This document shows positions 51,000 to 64,000 of a stretch of DNA of 64,000 bases, one piece after another; positions within the stretch are counted from its first letter, which is position 1; each line of letters starts with the position of its first letter. A program made the position numbers and the translations under genes. This stretch comes from Acidobacteriota bacterium (GTDB lineage: Bacteria > Acidobacteriota > Terriglobia > Bryobacterales > Bryobacteraceae): positions 62,001 through 126,000 of the forward strand of contig JACPNQ010000003.1 of assembly GCA_016185425.1 (NCBI GenBank). The letters are read 5' to 3'. Below the pieces are notes generated by a model that did no database searches, was not told where the DNA came from, and saw nothing but the letters and a program-made list of their open reading frames with translations.

Positions 51000-52319
51000 T
51001 TACCAACGGGGGAGGATGCGTTTCCAGTTCGGGTCGACATGCTTGCGCATTTCGGCCTCGTCGTCACGCTTGCGGAACGGCAAATTGCGGTAGCGTTCCT
51101 CGCCGCGCGCTACTTGATCGTAATCGAGTTCGACACCCAGGCCGGGCTTATCCGGGATAACGACACAGCCCTTCTCGAAGGTAACGCGGCCGCCGGCAAC
51201 GACTTCATCGATTTCGGTCTGCCACGGGTAGTGCGTGTCGCAAGCATAGGTTAGCGCCGGGCAGACAGCGGCGGCGTGGGCCATCGTCATCAGGCTGACG
51301 CCCAGGTGGTTGTTGGAGTGCATCGACATGCCGAGGCCGAGCACTTCGCAAAGGTCGGAGAGTTTCTGCTGCGCGCGGATGCCGCCCCAATAGTGGGGAT
51401 CGGAGAGAATAACCTGGACACCGTCGGTTTGCTTGGCAACCGGAACGTGGGCGAAACAAGTGGTGGCGACGTTGGAGGCGAGTGGTGTGTCGATGCCTTC
51501 AGCGAGCAGGCGGCGCCGCACCTCGGCCATCCCTTCGATTGTGGCGCAGGGGTCTTCGAGGTAACCGCCATCGGTGAGTTCTTCGCGCAGCGAGCGGCCG
51601 ACATGAATGGAAGTGTCGACGCTCCACGCGCAATTCGGATCGATGCGGAGCGGGTGCTTCGGACCGAACTCCGCGCGCAGGGCTTTGATCGCGGCGATTT
51701 CCTCTTCGGGAGGCAGCACTCCGCCCTTGAGCTTGATCTCTTCGAAGCCATACTTCGCCATCATCTGTTTGCAGGAGCGGACGACGGCGCTGGGGGTGAG
51801 AATCTCACCGTATTCATCCTCGCGCGCATCGGCACCCATGCCGCCACCGCCAGCATGCTTGTAGAACAGATAAGCGGAAAAGGGAACGCGGTCCCGGCAC
51901 TTACCGCCGACAAGGTCGCAGAGAGGACGGCCGAGCGCTTTGCCTATAGCGTCGAGGCAGGCGACTTCGATGGCGGCAAAGGTGCGGGCGTGTGTATCGA
52001 GCGGGTTCTCGCCGGGCACAAGCCATGTCTGCGAGCGGCCGCCTTCGGACTCTTTCGCGGCGATGGCCGCTTGCGAGTCGATGAATTGGCGGAAGCCCAT
52101 GAGTTGGAAGGGATCCATGCCTTCCACCCGGGAACGGACACTTTCCAGCGCCGCGACGGGGCCATCACCACCGTAAGTCTCGCTTACCCCGGTGATGCCG
52201 TCGGTGGTCTCCAGTTCAACGATGGTCCGCAGCGCGTAGGGCGCGTGCAAACCATATGACGACCGCAGGGGGCCGTCGGCCACCGCAATCGGGTGGAGCT
52301 TCAGCTTCTTGATTTTCAC
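51000..52319 (-). CDS. gudD: Glucarate dehydratase (enolase superfamily)
   Basis: 439 residues, matching the usual 440-450. Dehydrates D-glucarate to 5-keto-4-deoxyglucarate. IKLKGG is the catalytic KxK, RIDPNCAW and EDPC supply Mg2+ ligands, SNVATT the third ligand region, and MHSNNHLG the general-base His. The N-terminal capping region has WLVPGENPLDTHA. It precedes kdgD on the same strand, so D-glucarate catabolism is the likely pathway. The small basic gene lies 30 bases upstream. Confidence 0.93.
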   Translation of the reverse strand: MKIKKLKLHPIAVADGPLRSSYGLHAPYALRTIVELETTDGITGVSETYGGDGPVAALESVRSRVEGMDPFQLMGFRQFIDSQAAIAAKESEGGRSQTWLVPGENPLDTHARTFAAIEVACLDAIGKALGRPLCDLVGGKCRDRVPFSAYLFYKHAGGGGMGADAREDEYGEILTPSAVVRSCKQMMAKYGFEEIKLKGGVLPPEEEIAAIKALRAEFGPKHPLRIDPNCAWSVDTSIHVGRSLREELTDGGYLEDPCATIEGMAEVRRRLLAEGIDTPLASNVATTCFAHVPVAKQTDGVQVILSDPHYWGGIRAQQKLSDLCEVLGLGMSMHSNNHLGVSLMTMAHAAAVCPALTYACDTHYPWQTEIDEVVAGGRVTFEKGCVVIPDKPGLGVELDYDQVARGEERYRNLPFRKRDDEAEMRKHVDPNWKRILPRW

Positions 52320-52349
52320 GGGAGAAGAGAGCGTAAGGAGAGGAAAGAA

Positions 52350-52484
52350 CTACTTCCGCATGCCGCGGTTCGGGCCCTTCAACTTCGACTGCCGGCGTTT
52401 GCGGGGGCTGCGCTTGGGCTTTTTGATGATGAAAGTGCCGCTGCCGATGTACTCGGCGCTGTACAGATTACTGTCGTTAGCCAA
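52350..52484 (-). CDS. 44-residue basic protein
   Basis: A 44-residue frame, shorter than most automatic gene limits. Starts at TTG with AAGGAG six to seven bases upstream, an unusually good Shine-Dalgarno. The N terminus MANDSNLYSAEYIGSGTFI is neutral, and the C-terminal half is dense in Lys/Arg (KKPKRSPRKRR and SKLKGPNRGMRK), as in ribosome-associated, nucleoid or RNA-binding proteins. I do not recognise a family. Upstream of gudD by 30 bases on the same strand. Confidence 0.65.
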   Translation of the reverse strand: MANDSNLYSAEYIGSGTFIIKKPKRSPRKRRQSKLKGPNRGMRK

Positions 52485-52531
52485 TGAAAACTCCTTATCC
52501 TTACGAGTGTACCGCAGCGCTCACGCAGCCG

Positions 52532-52975
52532 CTACGGCTGTTCGAGAGGAATCGTCACTGTGACGGGGATGCCGTTATAGCTGCCCGTAATCATTGGCGT
52601 GAAGGACTTGTATTGGAAACCGGAGACTCTGATGGTGACGCGCTGGTCGGCCGTGTTTTGGTCGGAAAACGTCACGGCGATATTGCCGGCCGTGAGCCCG
52701 TAAAACGCGCTGGGAGAAGCTGGTACCGTAGTCTGGGCGTAGAGGACGAGGTTCTTGACAGTGTCCGAATTACAGCAATTGACCGCCGTGGTCCGTGCGG
52801 CATATCGGACACGCTCGACGATGGCCTGGTGCACTAGGAGGATTTGCGCGAGGTCGATCGCGCCTAGGAAAAGCGACATGAAGGCGACTAGCGTCAGGCC
52901 GCCTTCGAGCATCGCCGTACCCCGCTGGAAGCGCCGCCGATGAAGCGCGATACTACGCGGGAGGGGCATAGACAC
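52532..52975 (-). CDS. TadE-like pilus assembly protein
   Basis: 147 residues. A basic N terminus (RRRFQRGTAMLEGGLTLVAFMSLF) with a single helix is typical of TadE-family pseudopilins; the GxAxxE motif and following hydrophobic stretch are visible. The periplasmic part is beta-rich with a Cys pair (NCCN). Probably a minor pilin of a Tad/Flp system. It is the last of three overlapping minor pilin genes, overlapping the preceding one by 23 bases. Confidence 0.85.
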   Translation of the reverse strand: MSMPLPRSIALHRRRFQRGTAMLEGGLTLVAFMSLFLGAIDLAQILLVHQAIVERVRYAARTTAVNCCNSDTVKNLVLYAQTTVPASPSAFYGLTAGNIAVTFSDQNTADQRVTIRVSGFQYKSFTPMITGSYNGIPVTVTIPLEQP

Positions 52976-53414
52976 CTACGTAAGCGAAACTCGCCGATGG
53001 CTTGTTCAGGGTGAACGTGCGAAGGAAAGCGTCGAGAGTATAGTTCTGGATAGAGACGGTCATCGTCTTGGGAACTCCGTTGGTGAAAGTAACGGTGAAG
53101 CTCACGTTTTCGGTAGTCAGCGAAGGTACGATGGGAGTCTGGCCCCCGGTGGGGCTTCCGTAGACTACGGCGTTCTTGACGGAATTGGAGAAGGTGGTGG
53201 TCGGTGTGGAACTGGCGGAGTCGTAGGTCTTGAACGCCGCATAGCGGGCCCCCTCACGAACTGCGTTCTGTAATTCGTTGTAGACGAAAAACGCGTAGCC
53301 GAACTGAAATGTGCCGGTTATGGCCGGGAACAGAAAACCAAACGCAAGCGCGAACTCGATCAAAGCGTTGCCGCCCTGCCTCCGCCGGCGCGCACGGGTG
53401 ACTGGCCGGATCAT
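52953..53414 (-). CDS. TadE-like pilus assembly protein
   Basis: 153 residues. RARRRRQGGNALIEFALAFGFLF is the TadE prepilin-like N terminus (E five residues after the Gly-rich cut region). A single helix and a beta-rich exported domain follow. Second of the three minor pilin genes. Its ATG overlaps the stop of the TadG-like gene (ATGA), and its end overlaps the third gene by 23 bases. Confidence 0.87.
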   Translation of the reverse strand: MIRPVTRARRRRQGGNALIEFALAFGFLFPAITGTFQFGYAFFVYNELQNAVREGARYAAFKTYDSASSTPTTTFSNSVKNAVVYGSPTGGQTPIVPSLTTENVSFTVTFTNGVPKTMTVSIQNYTLDAFLRTFTLNKPSASFAYVGVYAPPA

Positions 53415-54496
53415 ATGACCAACCTCGCTACGTATGCGCCAGCGGCGGCGGTACCACCGCCTACCGCGCAGCGGTGCGAACTACCCTGCAGCCAGCAGCC
53501 GAGGTATTCGGCGCACCAGGCCTGGTTACCGCCGTTTCCGTACTCGCCCGTGGGAACCAGCAGGAAGGCGCCGATTCCGACGATCCTGTTGTTCGATCCG
53601 ACCGGGGTACCGCCGTCGTTAATCGGGGCGGCAATGATTCGACGGCCATTCCCCGTGTAACTGGCATAGTTCGTTGCTGTTGTGTCGGAATCCTGGAGGA
53701 TTCGGGTGTCCAGGCTATCCAACTGGCTCTGCTTCGCGCCGCCCGTCATCGTTACAAGGTCACCGACTGTTCGAAATACCGATTGATAGTCGTCCACGAT
53801 CGTAGCTCGAATCAGCGATGCGCTCGTGTCCTCAATGTAACCGCGTTCCGAACCGCCCGCCGCTTGTGCTACGTTTACCATCGCCTGTGTATTGTCGCCC
53901 TGGCAAACATTGGCGCCATTGCCATTGCCCTGCTTCGGGTTGGAGGGCCAGCGGAGTGTATAGAGCTTACCAAGCTCCAGCCCGAAATCCGGCGGAGTGA
54001 GGTTGTGGGCATAGGGCGAGAACGGGAAAAGGCCCTGCCCGAACGTCGTTTTCGGAACCTGTCCAGCAACAGCGGCGGCCACCACGTTCGTTGATGTTCT
54101 CGACACCGCCAGCGCCAGGAAATAGATGGGCACGCTGACCGTGGCGTTGACGCGTACGAAGGCATAGCCGTTGGCATTGGCGGGGTTGGCGCTCCAGGGC
54201 CCAGCCGATGAAGTGGCAAACTCAACCGTCGTTCCGGTGAAGGCCGTTGTTCCGAAGGTGTTCCTGTTTGGGTCGTTCGTTACCGCGCTTTGCGCACGCG
54301 TGATTCCTTGGGATGTCGAATCGAGTTCCAAGACCGCTGAGAGCGCGGCCGAGTCGGCGAACGTCTGCGCTTCGCCGCGAGTAATATACATGCGGCCGAG
54401 ATCGACCGCCAGGCCTACTGCGCCGAGCAAGACAATCGCCGCTGAACCAACGCTCAATAAGACGTAACCGCGTTGTTGGGGTCGACGTTGCGCCAT
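53411..54496 (-). CDS. TadG-like pilus assembly protein
   Basis: 361 residues. QRGYVLLSVGSAAIVLLGAVGLAVDLGRMYITRGEAQTFADSAALS-type N terminus, split here by residue count, is the TadG_N prepilin-like helix. A long, low-complexity, exported domain (residues about 80-361) follows, including a C-terminal Cys pair (WCAEYLGC). No vWA metal-site motif was noticed. First gene of a three-gene minor pilin cluster; the secretin, ATPase and platform genes of a Tad machine are not in the window. AGGAG lies about 9 bases before the ATG. Confidence 0.87.
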   Translation of the reverse strand: MAQRRPQQRGYVLLSVGSAAIVLLGAVGLAVDLGRMYITRGEAQTFADSAALSAVLELDSTSQGITRAQSAVTNDPNRNTFGTTAFTGTTVEFATSSAGPWSANPANANGYAFVRVNATVSVPIYFLALAVSRTSTNVVAAAVAGQVPKTTFGQGLFPFSPYAHNLTPPDFGLELGKLYTLRWPSNPKQGNGNGANVCQGDNTQAMVNVAQAAGGSERGYIEDTSASLIRATIVDDYQSVFRTVGDLVTMTGGAKQSQLDSLDTRILQDSDTTATNYASYTGNGRRIIAAPINDGGTPVGSNNRIVGIGAFLLVPTGEYGNGGNQAWCAEYLGCWLQGSSHRCAVGGGTAAAGAYVARLVI

Positions 54497-54570
54497 CTTG
54501 TCACTCCTGGAATTATTTGTCTAGTAGTAATGTACTGTTACCAGACATCAACTCCAATCAGGAGAGGACC

Positions 54571-54589
54571 TTAGCCAACATGGGGCTAA
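54571..54589. repeat. Inverted repeat upstream of the pilin genes
   Basis: TTAGCC-N7-GGCTAA: a perfect 6-bp stem with a 7-base loop, in the 140-base region between the TadG-like gene start and the SDR gene stop. Could be an operator or the end of the SDR transcript. Confidence 0.3.
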
Positions 54590-54636
54590 TACTGACTAGC
54601 GTGTCGTGTTCACCTGTTTTGCTTCAGGCAAACACC

Positions 54637-55401
54637 TTAGACCATGTACATCCCACCGTTGATTTCAATGGTTTGACCGATGACGTAGGATGCGCCATCG
54701 GATAACAGGAATTGAATACAGTCGGCAATTTCCTCATTGGTTCCGAGCTTGCCCGCGGGCGTTTGGGCGATGACACCCTCCAGCATCTGCCGCGACGAGT
54801 ACTTCTCATGGAAGTAGTTGTCCACTGTGCCGGGACTTACGGCATTCACCCTAATTCCCTGCGGCGCAAGCTCTTTCGCCATACCCTTCGTGATGCAGGC
54901 GACGGCGGCTTTCGATGCGGCGTAGATCGTAGCGCCCGGCCCGCCGCCGTTCCGTGCGGCGATCGAGCTCAGATTGATAATTACGCCACCGCCCGCCGCG
55001 GCCATTCCGGGCGCTACGGCCTGGGAGATGAAGTAGACACTCTTGGCGTTCAGGTTCATGACTTCATCCCAGAGGTCGCTCGTGAACTCGGGCATCTTGG
55101 CGCGCTTCACCAGGTGGCCCGCATTGTTAATCAGGATCTGGGCCCCAGCGGCCTTTTGATGCAGTTCGAGGATAAACCCCGCGATTCCTTCCTGCGTCCC
55201 GAGATCGGCGCCGATTAGCTCTACCTTGGCGCCCATCCCTTCCAACTCTTTGCCAAGCGCTTCCGCGCCGTCGCGATAAGAGTGGTAGTGCACCACAATC
55301 TTCGCGGCGCCTTCTTTGGCGAGCATCTTGCAGGTTGCCGCGCCGATGCCGCGCGATGCGCCCGTCACGATAGCGGTCTTGCCGGTGATTCCGTTTGCCA
55401 T
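54637..55401 (-). CDS. SDR-family oxidoreductase (FabG-like)
   Basis: 254 residues. TGASRGIGAAT is the NAD(P) motif, INNAG follows, LSSIAARNG has the catalytic Ser, and YAASK the catalytic Tyr/Lys. The end QTIEINGGMYMV is FabG-like. Cytoplasmic dehydrogenase; may reduce 3-oxoacyl or other substrates, but not the housekeeping fabG given its neighbour. It is 12 bases downstream of a cyclase-family gene on the same strand, suggesting a small catabolic pair. Confidence 0.92.
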   Translation of the reverse strand: MANGITGKTAIVTGASRGIGAATCKMLAKEGAAKIVVHYHSYRDGAEALGKELEGMGAKVELIGADLGTQEGIAGFILELHQKAAGAQILINNAGHLVKRAKMPEFTSDLWDEVMNLNAKSVYFISQAVAPGMAAAGGGVIINLSSIAARNGGGPGATIYAASKAAVACITKGMAKELAPQGIRVNAVSPGTVDNYFHEKYSSRQMLEGVIAQTPAGKLGTNEEIADCIQFLLSDGASYVIGQTIEINGGMYMV

Positions 55402-55413
55402 GGACTCACCATT

Positions 55414-56211
55414 TTATGCCAGGGCGATGGGACGGAGCGGCGCGCCGGTGCCACCGCGCAGTTTCAGCGGGGCGGCCATGAAGAGAAACTCGAACACGCG
55501 ATCCTTCGCCAGCAACTCCAGGTCGAGCGCCTCGATGATATGAATGCCGCTCTCATAGAGTAAGTGGATATGAACGGGCATATCATTCGCGGGAACACGC
55601 TCGAATGCCACGGTATCCGACCCGGCCGCGAAGATTCCGTGCGCGCTGAGCCAATGCGCGCCGCTCAAGTCCGGGCCGGGGCCGGCCGGAGTGCCGCGAA
55701 CCGCGTTGATATACCGCGTCGCGTCCTCCCAATACTGCGCCCAGCCCGTGCGAATCAATACGACATCGCCCGCGCGGATTACAGTTCCCTGCCTCGCGGC
55801 GATTTCGGCCAGGCGTTCGCCGGTGAGCGCGATATCAGCAGCCAATGGCCCATCGGCGCCTACCGCATCGAGCAGCACTCCGCGACGGACGATCGGTCCG
55901 ATCCCCTCCGCAGTATGAACGGACAAGCCGGACGCGTAACTCTGCACTTGTTCGGCGATGTGGCCGCCATGCAATCTGCCGCCACAGGAAAAATGGCCGA
56001 AACCATCGATATGGGTGCCGACATGGGTACCCATCGCGATCGCATCCGCCGCTGAACTATGTCCCCCGGGCGAGTGCATGTCGCCGTGTTTCTTGGTGAG
56101 TGAGAACAGGTAAGGCGGGTGCGACGGATGGTGCGGCATGCCGACGAAGTACGGTTGCGCCAGGTCATAGACGCGAGCATTGGCGGCTGAAGATAGCAGG
56201 GTCTGATCCAC
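55414..56211 (-). CDS. Cyclase-family (kynurenine-formamidase-like) metal hydrolase
   Basis: 265 residues. GTHVGTHIDGFGHF is the HxGTHxDxxxH metal-binding signature of the cyclase/KynB family. FERVPANDMPVHIHLL and the following conserved ALDLELLAKD complete the family pattern. Members hydrolyse amide or ester rings; the substrate is unknown. It probably shares an operon with the SDR gene. Confidence 0.9.
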   Translation of the reverse strand: MDQTLLSSAANARVYDLAQPYFVGMPHHPSHPPYLFSLTKKHGDMHSPGGHSSAADAIAMGTHVGTHIDGFGHFSCGGRLHGGHIAEQVQSYASGLSVHTAEGIGPIVRRGVLLDAVGADGPLAADIALTGERLAEIAARQGTVIRAGDVVLIRTGWAQYWEDATRYINAVRGTPAGPGPDLSGAHWLSAHGIFAAGSDTVAFERVPANDMPVHIHLLYESGIHIIEALDLELLAKDRVFEFLFMAAPLKLRGGTGAPLRPIALA

Positions 56212-56295
56212 GACTGACCAGTTTATCTATCCCGGCTTACGACCGGACGCCATCGGGACACCCGCAAACAGTATCAGCCCACAGTTTACAAAGCT

Positions 56296-56317
56296 GGTGA
56301 CCGTTCCACCGGTCACC
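56296..56317. repeat. Stem-loop, possible terminator or processing site
   Basis: GGTGACCG-N6-CGGTCACC: an 8-bp perfect stem with 6-base loop. It is not followed by a clear T-run on either strand. Confidence 0.35.
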
Positions 56318-56631
56318 GACGCCCAGTATTGAGACTCTCGGAAGACCGGTCCGGTGGAACGACTCCAATGCCCCTCCCGGTTTACCGCCGAAGCCGGAGA
56401 GGAGTTGAACATCGACCTCAGTTGGGCCCGGCGAAAACGGCGAGGGGCGGCATGATTCCCGAGAGCTGAACGCCGAATGAGGGACTGAAATTCGTCGCGC
56501 TCTAGATGAACAGTCCAGGTGCAGACACAGCTCCTGCTCTGACACCGTCGGGCCGAACTGATTACCAGGTTGAACAAAGTTGCCGCATATCGTCGTCCGG
56601 TTTTCGCCGCAAATATATGCCCGTAAAACAC

Positions 56632-56664
56632 AAGACGGCCGGCGGGGTTGCCGCCGGCCGTCTT
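56632..56664 (-). terminator. Intrinsic terminator of the rpoBC operon
   Basis: Perfect 14-bp stem AAGACGGCCGGCGG (56632-56645) pairing with 56651-56664 across a 5-base loop, then GTGTTTTA on the minus strand. It lies about 20 bases beyond the rpoC stop. Confidence 0.9.
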
Positions 56665-56683
56665 GCTGTAAGTGGGTTTTGAA

Positions 56684-60913
<4,230 letters not shown>

Positions 60914-60936
60914 GGCGTTAGTCTCCTTAATCAGAA

Positions 60937-64000
<3,064 letters not shown>

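Larger units (their letters stand above)
56212..56683. other. Gene-free region between cyclase and rpoC
   Basis: About 470 bases with no supported gene. It includes the rpoC terminator (56632-56664) and a further stem-loop (56296-56317). A 102-codon frame exists on the minus strand but shows no recognisable motif or codon preference. The region should also hold the promoter of the cyclase-SDR pair. Confidence 0.5.

Noticed and set aside
56237..56545. 102-codon minus-strand frame in the intergenic region after rpoC
   Set aside because: No recognisable motif, no Shine-Dalgarno, and no codon bias like the neighbours. Considered noise.

Overview
The window is about 60% GC and looks like a chromosome segment of an Acidobacteriota bacterium, most likely a Solibacter/Bryobacter-type lineage. 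That reading is inferred from gene content: FG-GAP/ASPIC-UnbV (CRTAC1-type) secreted proteins beside multihaem cytochromes, a CHRD protein with the repeated C-terminal module known from Solibacter (TIGR03437-like), a very large carboxypeptidase-regulatory-domain TonB-dependent receptor, a PQQ dehydrogenase with a planctomycete/acidobacterial-type haem protein, and Gram-negative envelope genes. No rRNA, tRNA, CRISPR array, insertion sequence or prophage was seen.

Layout. 1-8.1 kb (minus): a tightly coupled operon made of a TPR/FG-GAP/UnbV protein, a membrane-anchored pentahaem cytochrome with a TPR tail, a CRTAC1-like beta-propeller, and a YfhO-type membrane protein cut by the window edge. 8.1-20.4 kb (mostly minus): CHRD protein, glycerol kinase with a small divergent gene, two TPR proteins, a class A penicillin-binding protein, a small membrane protein, and a MutS-like ATPase coupled to proline dehydrogenase. 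20.4-34.7 kb (mixed strands): anion transporter with a problematic start, cupin-like secreted protein, PAP2 phosphatase, MGDG-synthase-like glycosyltransferase coupled to a secreted hydrolase, a second esterase, SDR/AraC divergent pair, ExbD plus DUF4159 protein, a PKD-like secreted protein, cytochrome c plus PQQ dehydrogenase, and a methyltransferase. 34.8-39.1 kb (plus): TonB-dependent receptor overlapped by a heptahaem cytochrome.

39.0-39.4 kb is a junction. It holds an in-frame fusion of two gene remnants (isochorismatase-type hydrolase start and DoxX end), and the base composition of the + strand changes there from C-rich to G-rich. To the right, almost everything is on the minus strand: an ECF sigma/anti-sigma/DUF4097 operon whose last gene encodes nine exact 36-residue repeats; a PYROXD2-like oxidoreductase, an S66 LD-carboxypeptidase and an SH3 lipoprotein; manA, an aminotransferase and coaD; a methyltransferase; D-glucarate catabolism (gudD, kdgD); a 44-residue basic protein not previously delimited; three Tad-type minor pilin genes; an SDR and a cyclase-family hydrolase; and rpoC-rpoB, with rpoB cut by the window end.

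Themes: periplasmic electron transfer (two multihaem cytochromes of different type, a dihaem protein with a PQQ dehydrogenase), envelope construction, sugar-acid and glycerol use, and core transcription. Most starts and all functional names come from recognising family motifs by eye; none was checked by database search.
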